From: Armatimonadota bacterium
GTDB lineage: Bacteria > Armatimonadota > UBA5829 > DTJY01
Direction: 5' to 3'
Length of the DNA stretch: 64,000 nt
Assembly (NCBI GenBank): GCA_023511795.1
Contig: JAIMAU010000004.1
Span: 118,382 to 182,381 of the forward strand
Within the stretch, counting starts at the first letter, position 1. Every line of letters starts with the position of its first letter. A program made the position numbers and the translations under genes. Below the pieces are notes generated by a model. The model did no database searches, was not told where the DNA came from, and saw nothing but the letters and a program-made list of their open reading frames with translations. Below, piece by piece: positions 45,048 to 55,105 of the stretch.

Positions 45048-46248
45048 GACAGCAATACTATGTTTGCTAATAATAACTTCGCTTCAGGTGGCTACAATGG
45101 GAGCGCCAATGCCTCCCAAAGTAACAGCTGAATCAGCCCTGCTTGTAGACGCAACATCTGGCAAGGTACTCTATGAAAAGCGTTGCCGCGTTCGCCGGCC
45201 GCCTGCAAGCTTGACAAAGATAATGACTGCCATACTAATACTCGAGCACGGCAACCTGGACGACGTTGTAACCGCTTCGAAGCATGCTTGTAATACACCC
45301 TATGGGTCACTACATCTTAAGCCCGGCGAGAAGCTCACCCTCCGCGACCTACTCCGGGCAATTCTCATGAGGTCAGCAAACGACGGGGCAGTTTGTGCAG
45401 CCGAACATATCGCAGGTTCGGAGAGAAAATTCGTTGCAATGATGAACAAGAAAGCCAAAGAGATTGGAGCAATAAGCACACACTTTGCCAACCCTCACGG
45501 CCTTCATGACCCAAGCCATTATTCTACTGCATACGACATTGCGCTAATCGCGAGGCATGCAATCCGTTATCCGGAATTTAATGCTATTGTCCAAAAGAAG
45601 CAAGCTAGAATCGAAAGGTCAATAAACTCTTTAGATGTCACCCTTAAAAACACAGCAAAGTTTCTATCAAAATTTGAAGGGGCGGACGGAATTAAGACTG
45701 GCTATACAAAAGAAGCTGGCCACTGCTTTGTAGGGTCAGCCACAAGAAACGATTGGCGGCTAATCGCCGTCGTGTTAAAAAGCAAGGACACCTGGACAGA
45801 CACAGCAGTGTTGCTAAACTATGGGTTTAAATACTTCCGACAGATCGCTTTTGCCAAAGAAAATGAAGTTGTTACTACTATTGCCGTATCAGGTGGAAAA
45901 CAAGAGAAGGTTGACCTCGTTGCCAGCGCCCCACTTGCCGTGGTGGTAAAAAAGTCAGACAAGGTAGAGTCAAAGGTTGACTTGGATGCACCAAAGAAAG
46001 TTTCTGCACCAGTCAAGAAAGGCGAGAAAATAGGCACAATAACTGCTTGGGTCAACGGCAAGAAATTAGGCTCTGTGGATTTGTGTGCCGCCACAGAGGT
46101 AGAACGAACCCTATGGGCAACAGCGTGGCTATGGATAAAGACACTTATAACAAGTACATTAATCTTCTCATTGGGAATTATAGCATATGGAACAGCGGTT
46201 GCAAAAATTGCTCGCCGCCGCAGGCGTCGCCTCGCGGCGCGAAGCTGA
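45034..46248 (+). CDS. D-alanyl-D-alanine carboxypeptidase (low-molecular-weight PBP)
   Basis: 404 residues, exported, trimming the terminal D-alanine of peptidoglycan stem peptides. It has a signal peptide (MKNHKTAILCLLIITSL), the active-site set S59-LTK62 (SxxK), S114-A-N116 (SxN) and K221-T-G223 (KTG). A transmembrane segment near the C-terminus (WLWIKTLITSTLIFSLGII) with an arginine-rich end replaces the amphipathic anchor of E. coli DacA. It resembles Bacillus DacF/DacB, whose genes sit beside scpAB and rluB. It overlaps scpB by 14 bases and rluB by 62. Confidence 0.92.
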   Translation: MKNHKTAILCLLIITSLQVATMGAPMPPKVTAESALLVDATSGKVLYEKRCRVRRPPASLTKIMTAILILEHGNLDDVVTASKHACNTPYGSLHLKPGEKLTLRDLLRAILMRSANDGAVCAAEHIAGSERKFVAMMNKKAKEIGAISTHFANPHGLHDPSHYSTAYDIALIARHAIRYPEFNAIVQKKQARIERSINSLDVTLKNTAKFLSKFEGADGIKTGYTKEAGHCFVGSATRNDWRLIAVVLKSKDTWTDTAVLLNYGFKYFRQIAFAKENEVVTTIAVSGGKQEKVDLVASAPLAVVVKKSDKVESKVDLDAPKKVSAPVKKGEKIGTITAWVNGKKLGSVDLCAATEVERTLWATAWLWIKTLITSTLIFSLGIIAYGTAVAKIARRRRRRLAARS

Positions 46249-46912
46249 AAATTTGATACTGGCCGGGCGTGTAGCAGTCAACGGCAAAGTAATTACCCAA
46301 CTTGGCGCAAAAGCCGATCCAGATAAAGATAAAATTACTGTTGACGAAAAGCTAGTAGACCTGCATCCTCAAAAAGTCTATGTTCTTCTAAATAAGCCCC
46401 GAGGATATACTTGCACTCGGCGAGATCCACATGCGGCAAAGGTCATCACCGACTTGGTAAAGGGCGTTGGCGTGCCGTTATACCCAGTTGGCAGACTTGA
46501 TGTTGAGACCGAAGGCCTTATAATTCTAACAAATGACGGCGACTTTGCCTACAAAATCACCCATCCAAAGTTTAAAGTGCCAAAAACATATCATGCAGAG
46601 GTCAAAGGGCTAATAACCCAAGATGCTATTCGTCAGCTTAGACATGGCGTTAGACTCGACGATGGAATCACCCAACCTGCTTTGATAAAAAAAGTAGCAT
46701 TGAATACTGCTAGGTACACCAGTAGCGTTGATATAGTCATCCATGAAGGAAGAAAACGACAGATACGTCGAATGTTCGACGCAATAGGCTATCCTGTGAT
46801 TAAGCTAACTCGCACAAAAATAGGAGGGCTTGAAATTCGCGGTCTCCGTCCTGGCGAATGGCGATTTCTCACCCCAGAGGAGGTCGGCAACCTTCTCGCC
46901 GTGGCATCATGA
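46187..46912 (+). CDS. rluB: 23S rRNA pseudouridine synthase, RsuA/RluB family
   Basis: A 241-residue enzyme that isomerises uridine in rRNA. The N-terminal S4 RNA-binding domain begins MEQRLQKLLAAAGVASRREA. The catalytic aspartate is D105 in VGRLDVETEGLIILTNDG, and HEGRKRQIRRMF closes the fold. Starting inside the preceding gene (62-base overlap) is supported by the perfect match to the family N-terminus. Confidence 0.93.
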   Translation: MEQRLQKLLAAAGVASRREAENLILAGRVAVNGKVITQLGAKADPDKDKITVDEKLVDLHPQKVYVLLNKPRGYTCTRRDPHAAKVITDLVKGVGVPLYPVGRLDVETEGLIILTNDGDFAYKITHPKFKVPKTYHAEVKGLITQDAIRQLRHGVRLDDGITQPALIKKVALNTARYTSSVDIVIHEGRKRQIRRMFDAIGYPVIKLTRTKIGGLEIRGLRPGEWRFLTPEEVGNLLAVAS

Positions 46913-47787
46913 TTATGCACAGACTTGCAATAATTTTTGCACTTTTCTACTTTGCCTCTGGACTTGCCTATTCAACACACTACCCACTTAGGGTAAAAGA
47001 CTCCAGAGGAAAGACAGTCACCATCACAAGAGAACCAAAGCGCATAGTTTCCCTTGCTCCTAACAACACTGAGATACTATTCGCTCTTGGCTTAGGCAAT
47101 CGTGTAGTTGGCGTAACTAAATACTGCAATTATCCGCCCGCTGCCCGAAAAAAGCCCAAAGTTGGCGACCGAATCACAAGCGTTGAGAAAGTTATAGCCC
47201 TCAAACCCGACCTTGTATTAGCACATGGATTCCTTAACGATGAAGCAATTCGCTCGATTGAACGGCACAACATAAAGGTTTTTGCACTTGACCCAAAAAC
47301 TATTGGCGAAGTAGTAAGGGATATTCGGCTTGTTGGTCTAATTACCAATCGTGAGCGAGAAGCAAAAAAAGTCACAAACAAAATAAGCAGTGCAAAGCGG
47401 TTGGTTGCAAGACAAACTGCAAGTATAAAATCAAAACCTAGAGTGCTTGTCGCTGTGCAAGCCGACCCACTTTGGGTGGCAGGGCCAAAGACCTTTGTTG
47501 ACGAGATGATTGCCATTGCAGGCGGGGTCAATATTGCACACGATGCCAAGCCTGGCTTCAATCAATTCTCCATCGAGCTAGCGGTGAGCAGAGACCCTGA
47601 AATAGTCATAGGAACCACAAAAGGTGACAAAGAGATATTTTCGCGCGGAGTATGGAAGACTACAAGTGCGATACGAAAGCAACGCATATTTGAAATTGAC
47701 CCAGACCTTCTTTTCCGACCCGGGCCAAGGCTTGCGCAAGGCATCCTAGCCATTGCAAAGATAATACACGCCAAAACAAACAGATGA
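46909..47787 (+). CDS. btuF: Periplasmic cobalamin/iron-chelate-binding protein, BtuF-like
   Basis: A 292-residue class III solute-binding protein with a signal peptide (MHRLAIIFALFYFASGLA) and no lipobox cysteine, so it is probably free in a periplasm. The fold begins RIVSLAPNNTEILFALGL, continues VVGVTKYCNYPP and DRITSVEKVIALKPDLVLA, and ends at WVAGPKTFVDEMIAIAGG, a pattern typical of BtuF. Start and stop overlap neighbours by ATGA on both sides. Iron-siderophore specificity cannot be excluded. Confidence 0.82.
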   Translation: MIMHRLAIIFALFYFASGLAYSTHYPLRVKDSRGKTVTITREPKRIVSLAPNNTEILFALGLGNRVVGVTKYCNYPPAARKKPKVGDRITSVEKVIALKPDLVLAHGFLNDEAIRSIERHNIKVFALDPKTIGEVVRDIRLVGLITNREREAKKVTNKISSAKRLVARQTASIKSKPRVLVAVQADPLWVAGPKTFVDEMIAIAGGVNIAHDAKPGFNQFSIELAVSRDPEIVIGTTKGDKEIFSRGVWKTTSAIRKQRIFEIDPDLLFRPGPRLAQGILAIAKIIHAKTNR

Positions 47788-48857
47788 TAATATTCGCCAT
47801 GCCGATGTCCACATCTGACAAGGAAAATATTCGCCTAAATCTTCCGTTCAGGCTAGCAGGTTTAACAGTAATCCTGCTTGCATTGCTGACGGCAGCAGCT
47901 ATCCTAAGTTCTAGCCTAGGAGCAGTCTATGTACCACCAGGACAGGTGGCAAAAGTAGTCGCCAACCATTTCATGGGAGAAACCTATTTCGACGTCCCAA
48001 GGGAAACTGACCAGATAATCTGGCAGATTCACATTCCTCGGATGATTCTTGGAGCACTAATAGGGATGTCACTTGCCATGGCAGGCGCGGTGCTTCAAGG
48101 GCTCCTGCTGAACCCACTTGCCGACCCCTATATAATCGGGGTATCAGCCGGAGCAGCAGTTGGCGCGGGACTCGCCATGTTATCTGGTCTTTCGGAATTA
48201 CTCCTTGGCTTTGGGGTGCCCCTGCTGGCATTTCTCTTCGCACTTTCGGCGGTCATAACAGTCTACATGCTTGCACACAAAGGCGGTAAGGTTTCCATCC
48301 TTTCGTTTATATTGGCCGGCATTGTGGTAGGTTCATTCATGTGGGCTATGCTGACATTAATTTTGGTCGCCGCACCAAATCAGGGCCTTGAACGCATAAT
48401 ATTTTGGACAATGGGTAGCCTTGCGGGGTCAGATCCATGGGCAAGGGTAATTGTGCTGACGCCATTTGCCTTTCTTGGCTTCTTTGGTCTCTATGTATTT
48501 GCCCGAGATTTAAACCTCTTCGCGCTTGGCGAAGAATCAGCCAGATATTTAGGAGTGGAGGTTGAATCACTCAAGCGCATATTGATTGCGATTGTTGCCC
48601 TTGTTACAGCAGCTGCAGTATCAGTTAGTGGAACAATTGGGTTTGTAGGGCTGATGATACCACACATCACTAGAAGGCTTGTTGGAGCCGACCACCGTAT
48701 ACTCATACCTTGTTCAGCCCTGATTGGGGCTGTGTTTATGATAATGGCAGATGCAGCAGCTCGGTCAATCATGGCGCCAACGGAAATACCAGTGGGCGCG
48801 ATTACTGCGTTGTTCGGAGCGCCGTTTTTCTTATATTTACTAAGGAAAACAGGATAG
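47784..48857 (+). CDS. btuC: BtuC/FecCD-family ABC permease
   Basis: A 357-residue permease with about ten membrane segments, importing cobalamin or a metal chelate delivered by the preceding binding protein. Family motifs are PRMILGALIGMSLAMAGAVL, NPLADPYIIGVSAGA and FVGLMIPHITRRLVGADHR. The expected ATPase (btuD) does not follow; the next gene begins a different exporter after 104 bases. Confidence 0.88.
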   Translation: MIIFAMPMSTSDKENIRLNLPFRLAGLTVILLALLTAAAILSSSLGAVYVPPGQVAKVVANHFMGETYFDVPRETDQIIWQIHIPRMILGALIGMSLAMAGAVLQGLLLNPLADPYIIGVSAGAAVGAGLAMLSGLSELLLGFGVPLLAFLFALSAVITVYMLAHKGGKVSILSFILAGIVVGSFMWAMLTLILVAAPNQGLERIIFWTMGSLAGSDPWARVIVLTPFAFLGFFGLYVFARDLNLFALGEESARYLGVEVESLKRILIAIVALVTAAAVSVSGTIGFVGLMIPHITRRLVGADHRILIPCSALIGAVFMIMADAAARSIMAPTEIPVGAITALFGAPFFLYLLRKTG

Positions 48858-48961
48858 GCCAGCAACTTTCTATGGTTGCATCAAACAAAACCATAAAACA
48901 TCAAATTATCTGATTGCCAATCTCTTGTTAGCTTATCTGAAAACAAGTCGCAAATAATACT

Positions 48962-50404
48962 ATGAATAAAAAGAAAACAATCCGACCTTTAAGCATCGTA
49001 ATCATACTAATCATTTTAGGCGTGATAATCTATCTTGCAATTCCTCGACCCACCTTAGTCGATGCTGTCAGGGTTCGGCGAGGTGATTTAATGGCCGAGC
49101 TTTCTACCACTGGAGTGGTAGAATCGGAAATGTCCGACATCGCTCCCAAAATCATTGCACGCGTATCCGAGCTTCTTGTTCAAGAAGACCAACTTGTACG
49201 GCGTGGACAAGTGCTTGCTGTTCTTGATAGGTCGGAACTAGAAGCTCAAGTTAGGGAAGCTCGCTCGGCACTTTCAGCAGCCCTGGAAGATCTCTCACGC
49301 TCTGAAAAAGCAGTCCACCTGCAGTTGCAACAATCCTCAGCTTCTATTGCAAGAGCAAAGGCGGCCCTGCATGCAGCCGAGGCGCAACTCGCCGACATAG
49401 CAAAAGGACCTCGTCCGCAAGAAATCGAACAAGCCCAGAACAATGTCAACCAAACCCGTGCCGAAGCCGAAAGGGCAAAAGCAGATCTTGAGCGAGCAGA
49501 AAAGCTGGTAAAGCGAGGCGCAATTGCTCCCCAGCAACTCGATGCCGCGCAAACTGCCGCCAAGGTAGCAAATGCCAGGCTCGCAGCTGCTGAGGCACAA
49601 CTTGAATTGCTCAAGCAGGGTTCAAGGCCAGATGAAGTTCGCGCAGCCAGGGCGCAGGTGTCGGCCGCCCGAGCAGGACTTTTGGAAGCAAAAGCATCTG
49701 CAGAAACAGTTGCCATTCGCAAAAGCGAAGCCGCAATCGTCCGTTCGAATGTCGAGCGTGCCAAAGCAGCTCTTCAAGCAGCTCAGGCTCAACTAGGCTA
49801 CGCTGTTATTCGCTGTCCATTCGACGGAATTGTTGCCCGAAAGCATCTTGAGAAGGGCGAAATAGCAGGACCTCAAATACCAATCTATACCATAGCTGAC
49901 ATTCGCAAAATATGGGTCACCGCAGAAGTAGACGAAGAGGACATGGCTTCCATTGCACTCGGACAGCGGGTAGTCATAAGCACCGATGCTTTCCCAGGAA
50001 AGGTAGCTCGAGGAACCGTCGTTCGCATTTCACCAATAGCCGAGCCAAAAGCAGTTGGCCGAGTAAGAGCAAAGATTGTGCGTGCAAAAATAATCGTCAA
50101 CTACTCAGAATTCCTGCTTAAACCTGGGATGGAAGTGGATATAAGCGGCAGCGTTCTAATTGGGCGTAATCAACTACTTGTTCCAAACGACGCACTTCTT
50201 CAAGTCGGGAAGGAATACCAAGTCTTCGTTATAAAGGGCGGTCGGGCATATCCAAAAACAGTGACCCCTGGCTTGTCAAACTATGAATATACTGCAATCT
50301 CGAGGGGCCTTAGGCCTGGCGAGCTTGTCATTGTATCGCGGCCGGAGCAACTTAAACCTGGTTGGCTTGTTCGAGTACGGAGGCAAACCAGTGCAACAAG
50401 ATGA
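48962..50404 (+). CDS. HlyD/MacA-type periplasmic adaptor protein
   Basis: 480 residues. One N-terminal membrane anchor (LSIVIILIILGVIIYLAIP), half a lipoyl domain, and a long alanine/arginine/glutamate-rich coiled-coil hairpin (about 85-270) follow. The hairpin repeats the pattern AEAQL...GPRPQEI and AEAQL...GSRPDEV. The second lipoyl half is LGYAVIRCPFDGIVARKHLEKG; beta-barrel and membrane-proximal domains complete it. It would link the ABC permease at 51101 to an outer-membrane channel. It overlaps the ATPase gene by 14 bases. Confidence 0.88.
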   Translation: MNKKKTIRPLSIVIILIILGVIIYLAIPRPTLVDAVRVRRGDLMAELSTTGVVESEMSDIAPKIIARVSELLVQEDQLVRRGQVLAVLDRSELEAQVREARSALSAALEDLSRSEKAVHLQLQQSSASIARAKAALHAAEAQLADIAKGPRPQEIEQAQNNVNQTRAEAERAKADLERAEKLVKRGAIAPQQLDAAQTAAKVANARLAAAEAQLELLKQGSRPDEVRAARAQVSAARAGLLEAKASAETVAIRKSEAAIVRSNVERAKAALQAAQAQLGYAVIRCPFDGIVARKHLEKGEIAGPQIPIYTIADIRKIWVTAEVDEEDMASIALGQRVVISTDAFPGKVARGTVVRISPIAEPKAVGRVRAKIVRAKIIVNYSEFLLKPGMEVDISGSVLIGRNQLLVPNDALLQVGKEYQVFVIKGGRAYPKTVTPGLSNYEYTAISRGLRPGELVIVSRPEQLKPGWLVRVRRQTSATR

Positions 50405-51107
50405 CGGTCCCCTGGTCGAACTAGACGGTGCTGCAAAGACCTACACAATGGGTAAAGTAATCGTCCAAGCGCTCAAGCCAACGTGGCTGAAAATCGAACG
50501 CGGCAAGTTTGTTGTGATACTTGGGCCAAGCGGGTCTGGAAAAACCACTGTGCTGAACTTGATTGGCGGAATTGACAGACCTACTGAAGGCCGCGTACTG
50601 TTTGAAGGCCGGGACCTAACCGAAATGACCGAAGACGAAATTACTGAATACAGACGCAAATGCGTTGGTTTTGTCTTTCAATTTTTCAATCTTATACCAA
50701 CTTTGACTGCAAGAGAGAATGTTGAGTTTGTAGCCGAATTAGTAGAAAACCCAGCCGACGTAATGGAAGTACTGAGTGAAGTTGGTCTTGCTGACCGTGC
50801 CGACCATTTTCCTAGCGAGCTATCGGGCGGCGAGCAGCAGAGAGTTGCGATTGCCAGGGCGCTCGTAAAAAACCCCCCTCTTCTTTTAGCAGACGAACCC
50901 ACAGGAAATCTTGACTACGAAACAGGCAAACACATACTGTCATTGATGCGCAAGATTAACCAATCTAGGGGAATTACTGTAGTGATTGTTACACACAATT
51001 CAGCAGTAGCTGAAATAGCCGACCGTGCGGTATTTCTTAGAAGTGGCGAGATAGTCAAAACCAAAGTGAATGAACATCCCTTGGACCCAGAAGAACTGAA
51101 ATGGTAA
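50391..51107 (+). CDS. MacB/LolD-type ABC ATPase
   Basis: A 238-residue ATPase with Walker A LGPSGSGKTTVLN, a Q-loop FVFQFFNLIPTLTARENVE, signature ELSGGEQQRVAIARAL and Walker B LLLADEPTGNLD. These are the LolD/MacB subfamily signatures, which fit mechanotransmission with an FtsX-type permease rather than transport through the membrane. GTG 50391 has GGAGG seven bases upstream, inside the adaptor gene. The frame open from 50283 is a shadow of that gene. Confidence 0.92.
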   Translation: MQQDDGPLVELDGAAKTYTMGKVIVQALKPTWLKIERGKFVVILGPSGSGKTTVLNLIGGIDRPTEGRVLFEGRDLTEMTEDEITEYRRKCVGFVFQFFNLIPTLTARENVEFVAELVENPADVMEVLSEVGLADRADHFPSELSGGEQQRVAIARALVKNPPLLLADEPTGNLDYETGKHILSLMRKINQSRGITVVIVTHNSAVAEIADRAVFLRSGEIVKTKVNEHPLDPEELKW

Positions 51108-53584
51108 TTAGCAAGCTCACCTTAAAACTAATTCGCGACATACGCTTCTCTCCGTGGCTTTTTCTGGGAATTATGGTTATGGTCGCTTCAGGAATTGCCC
51201 TCTACGATGCAACATACCTTTCGTACTACAACCTAGGTCGCTCGTATAATCTCTCCTACGAAAAGCTAAACCTGGCTGACTTCACTGTTGATGTTCAATC
51301 TGCGCCCCAAGAAATTACTAACCAAATTAAACGCATTCCAGGTGTGATGCGCATAGAGGGACGTTTTATCGAAGAATTGGGAATAGAACAAAAGCTATCT
51401 GCGAAGCGCGTAATCGGGCGAATCGTGTCAATTCCAGACAAAGGTCAACCAGCGGTCAATACTCTCAAAATCATCAGAGGCCACATGCCCGCGCTTGGCA
51501 ATAAGAGGGAACTACTGCTCGAAGCAGGGTTTGCAAAATATCATGGGTACAAGCCTGGCGATGTAATTTATCCGATTGTGGATGACGATAAAGTAAAGTT
51601 CCGCATATCTGGAATTGCTATGAGCCCTGAATATATTGTCGTCGTTCGAAGCAGGGACAATCCAATACCGATGCCCGAACAATTTGGAGTAATGTTTATA
51701 CGAAAGGAGATTGTTGACCGTCTGTTTGGAAGCTCTGGAACTATAAACCAAGTGGCTGTCAAAATTTTTCCAGGTGCCAATAGGTCCAAAATCATGCGGC
51801 AAGTTGAGCAGGTTCTCCGACCTTATGGAGCCGAGGAACCGCTTCCTAAGGAAAATCAACCAAGCTACGAAATGCTTAACCTTGACCTTCGTGCTCTCCG
51901 CAACCTAGCCATATTTTTCCCAGTGCTCTTTCTTGGGATGGCAAGCCTTAGCATATACAATCTGCTCAGCCGGATGGTTTACGCGCAAAGGCCACAAATT
52001 GGGTTTATGCGAGCAACAGGATACTCAAGAAAGGCTGTGCTTAGGCATTACGTTGCTTTTTCGCTATTAATAGGCATTCTTGGTTCATTATTTGGCAGCT
52101 TATTAGGCTACCGTATGGGCGAATATATTACAAACCTTGATGTGTCACAGCTTAGCGTACCATATGTTGATATCCAACCGCGCTTCGAAGTAATGATGAT
52201 TGGATTTTTGATATCTATCATAGTAAGTTTGCTTGCTGGGCTAGTTCCAGCCCTCACGGCATCGCAAATGACACCTGCAGAGGCCATCCGCCCTGAAATT
52301 CCAATGGCGGGCAGAGTACCTATTTTTGAAAACCTCCTACCAGCCCTCAAGCAGCTTTCTTATACCTGGCGCCTCCCATTACGCAATCTCCTAAGAAGAC
52401 CAAAGCGCACAATATCAACGATTCTAGGTGTTGCTTCATCAATTACACTTATCCTTGTGACTTTGGGATTAATAGATTCTTCAAAAGCGCTGGTAAGCTT
52501 CTACTTTGACCGCTTGCTAAAGTACAACTTGCTAGTCGGTTTTGTCACTATACAAAATGAGTCTCCGCTGGGCTTAGTTCGAACGTGGAAAGGTGTTGAG
52601 CGAGCAGAACCATTTCTGCAAGTACCGGTTAAATTCATACACAATGGCAATCACAAGTTCGGACTCATCTTTGGGGTTGATCCAAATACCCGCCTGCTGA
52701 ATCCCATATCTTTTGAAGGCAAGCGAATATCTGTGCCAAAGAAAGGCATACTCGTCGGGGACTTGCTTGCAATAAAATTAAATTTAACACCCGGCCAATA
52801 CGTAACCATTACACTTCCAAAGAAGACCACCCCCCAGTTGCCAATTTCAGAAGAAGGTGGGGTGCAAGTATCAAGATTTCGCAATGATGTATTTTCCCGG
52901 AGCCGGGGGTTGCAAGAGATAACTTTTAAAACATTAGTTCCCGTTGTCAATCGATCGTTCCAACCGATTGGCAACATCGCGATAATGTCAATTTTCGAAA
53001 CCCGCCACATTTTTGGAAAAGAACTCGAGCTTCCTCTGCACGCAATAAATGCAATACTCATAAAGGCAGACGACCGATATGTTTCTGCAATACAACGACG
53101 GCTTTATGACCTACCAAACGCAGCCTCTGTTGCCAACCTCAAGGACATGAGGTATGAGATTAATGAAATGATGAAAACTCTAAACATATTCACAGATGTA
53201 ATGCTCATGTTTGCAATTGCCCTTGCGTCAATTATTATATTCAACGCCACAACGATGAACATCCTGGAACGTACTAGGGAATTTGCTTCTATGAGGGCAC
53301 TAGGCGTAGGGAGCTGGAAAATTGCGGCTATGGTAACAATTGAAAATTTAAGCACATGGGTTGCAGGAACAATCATTGGCCTGCCAATTGGTCGCCAATT
53401 GGCAGATTACTTTGTAAAATTATATACTAGCGAAGCCTTCCATATGCAAACTGTAATCTTTAGCAGAACCTATGCATGGACCCTAGTCGGGATTCTCGCC
53501 GCTGTCTTAATTTCACAAATCCCTGGAATACGCTACCTCATGACTCTCGACCTCGCCTCTGCAACCAAAGAGGTCAGCGGCTAA
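51101..53584 (+). CDS. FtsX-like ABC permease, two-domain form
   Basis: 827 residues with two FtsX-type units. The first has a periplasmic domain (about 45-260) and three helices (about 270-390, with LSRMVYAQRPQIGFMRATGY and AGLVPALTASQMTPAEAIRP). The second starts near 430 (LRNLLRRPKRTISTILGVAS) and ends with helices containing LERTREFASMRALGVG. Likely exports a lipid-like or peptide substrate with the adaptor and ATPase. It overlaps the ATPase gene by seven bases, so the three genes form one operon. Confidence 0.88.
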   Translation: MVISKLTLKLIRDIRFSPWLFLGIMVMVASGIALYDATYLSYYNLGRSYNLSYEKLNLADFTVDVQSAPQEITNQIKRIPGVMRIEGRFIEELGIEQKLSAKRVIGRIVSIPDKGQPAVNTLKIIRGHMPALGNKRELLLEAGFAKYHGYKPGDVIYPIVDDDKVKFRISGIAMSPEYIVVVRSRDNPIPMPEQFGVMFIRKEIVDRLFGSSGTINQVAVKIFPGANRSKIMRQVEQVLRPYGAEEPLPKENQPSYEMLNLDLRALRNLAIFFPVLFLGMASLSIYNLLSRMVYAQRPQIGFMRATGYSRKAVLRHYVAFSLLIGILGSLFGSLLGYRMGEYITNLDVSQLSVPYVDIQPRFEVMMIGFLISIIVSLLAGLVPALTASQMTPAEAIRPEIPMAGRVPIFENLLPALKQLSYTWRLPLRNLLRRPKRTISTILGVASSITLILVTLGLIDSSKALVSFYFDRLLKYNLLVGFVTIQNESPLGLVRTWKGVERAEPFLQVPVKFIHNGNHKFGLIFGVDPNTRLLNPISFEGKRISVPKKGILVGDLLAIKLNLTPGQYVTITLPKKTTPQLPISEEGGVQVSRFRNDVFSRSRGLQEITFKTLVPVVNRSFQPIGNIAIMSIFETRHIFGKELELPLHAINAILIKADDRYVSAIQRRLYDLPNAASVANLKDMRYEINEMMKTLNIFTDVMLMFAIALASIIIFNATTMNILERTREFASMRALGVGSWKIAAMVTIENLSTWVAGTIIGLPIGRQLADYFVKLYTSEAFHMQTVIFSRTYAWTLVGILAAVLISQIPGIRYLMTLDLASATKEVSG

Positions 53585-53609
53585 AATAATTTAATTAAAA
53601 AACCTATTT

Positions 53610-53930
53610 CTATGGATGCTTGCGGACTATTCGGACAATATCCGCTACAAACTTGCCGATATAAGGAACTACTTCGAGGCGGCTGAGAATCCATAGAATT
53701 AACGCTAATATCAATGTCGCTCCTATGGCTCCACCAAGGCCTCCGAGTACTCCATTAACAAAACTAAGCATCGCCATCCTTCGAGGGTTTAGAAGAAACT
53801 GAATGTATTGCTGTAACTTAAGCTTCTCTATCAAATTAGTTAGGCGGTTAATCTCTCGTATTAGCAAGCTAATTTTGTCATCTAACCGTTTAATCTCATC
53901 CAAAAGGTCTCTGAAATCTTGCCCAGACAT
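53610..53930 (-). CDS. Small coiled-coil membrane protein, DUF5665-like
   Basis: 106 residues. An N-terminal coiled coil with leucine/isoleucine heptads (LLDEIKRLDDKISLLIREIN) leads to a basic patch (NPRRMAM) and a glycine-rich membrane segment (VNGVLGGLGGAIGATLILAL), with VPYIGKFVADIVRIV near the end. This layout matches the uncharacterised DUF5665 proteins. It is convergent with the exporter operon and may be monocistronic. Function unknown. Confidence 0.75.
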   Translation of the reverse strand: MSGQDFRDLLDEIKRLDDKISLLIREINRLTNLIEKLKLQQYIQFLLNPRRMAMLSFVNGVLGGLGGAIGATLILALILWILSRLEVVPYIGKFVADIVRIVRKHP

Positions 53931-54142
53931 TACCCGATTTCCCTTGTAGGTATCAATTTCATCTTGCTTTTTATGTCGGGACTTGACTTAGTATTCCCAA
54001 TTTAAAGGTAAAATTCCAAAAGGATATCTGTAGCATTCGACTCATGTGCATCAAAACAATCTCGAGGTTAGCCAATCTAGCAATTCTGTGGCTAAAAAAT
54101 TAAAGCGCAGTAATTAGCAGTAATTAAAGGAACTGGGAGAAA

Positions 54143-55018
54143 ATGGAAGAAGAACAAGGACGACTCGTCTATCTACCTGAGTATCAACACTGGCGTACAA
54201 GTCCATGGTGGAAAGTAATGCTCATAGGGCTGGCGCTATACGGAGTTGGCATTACAATACTTGCGCTAACCAAAAATTTCAAACTTTTGCCAGCCGTTGT
54301 GCTTCTTGGAACCTTCATTATGCCTGTTACGTATGTTACCTTCTTCTATAATCATCGCGTGTTAAGCCAGATAACAATACTAACACTGGGCCTTACTTTC
54401 TTCTATGGCGGAATTCTTGGCATTTTTGCTGCTGCCCTATTGGAACCTTTATTTATTCGGCAACTCAATTTCTATTCTTCGTTTAAAGTTGGTCTAATTG
54501 AAGAATTTGCAAAAATACTTGGAGTACTGGCTATTGCTCGCCATCGGCGCCATGATTCAGAAATGGACGGATTGATTCTTGGTGCAGCAGCAGGAATGGG
54601 CTTTGCTTCACTTGAAAGCGCAGGATATGCCTTTGTGGCTTTCCTACACAGTCAAGGCAATCTATCAGTTATGACTGCTGTTACTCTCATCCGGGGAGTA
54701 CTAACGCCACTCGGGCACGGAACGTGGACAGCTATTCTCGCTGGAGTGCTGTTTCGGGAAAGTACCGAGCGAAAATTCACCATTGATTGGCAAGTTATAG
54801 GAACTTATCTTTTTGTTTCAGTTCTGCATGGCCTATGGGATGGATTGCCATTTGCGATGGCTTCTCTAAACCTAGTAGGCATTGAGTTTCTTATTGGCGA
54901 GCTTGTTGTTGGGGGAATTGGAATTTTCGTTCTTGCTCGCATGTGGCGCGAGAGCCGACGACTACAAATAATCCGCTATCTGGAAGCTGGACTAATCAAT
55001 CAACGACGTGCAGCCTAG
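54143..55018 (+). CDS. PrsW-family intramembrane metalloprotease
   Basis: A 291-residue protein with about eight membrane helices. It has the family motifs EExxK (E120, E121, K124 in VGLIEEFAKILG), MDGLILGAAAGMGFASLES, HGTWTAILAG and VSVLHGLWDGLPF. The glutamates and histidines would bind zinc in the membrane. In Bacillus a PrsW protein cleaves an anti-sigma factor; no anti-sigma gene lies beside this one, so its target is unknown. Confidence 0.85.
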   Translation: MEEEQGRLVYLPEYQHWRTSPWWKVMLIGLALYGVGITILALTKNFKLLPAVVLLGTFIMPVTYVTFFYNHRVLSQITILTLGLTFFYGGILGIFAAALLEPLFIRQLNFYSSFKVGLIEEFAKILGVLAIARHRRHDSEMDGLILGAAAGMGFASLESAGYAFVAFLHSQGNLSVMTAVTLIRGVLTPLGHGTWTAILAGVLFRESTERKFTIDWQVIGTYLFVSVLHGLWDGLPFAMASLNLVGIEFLIGELVVGGIGIFVLARMWRESRRLQIIRYLEAGLINQRRAA

Positions 55019-55105
55019 GAGAGCTAGCAGACGTATATTTTACATGTCGTTAATTCTCCTGTGGGAAAGTGCCGGCCAATGCAAGAAAACAACTTTCAAC
55101 CGAAC

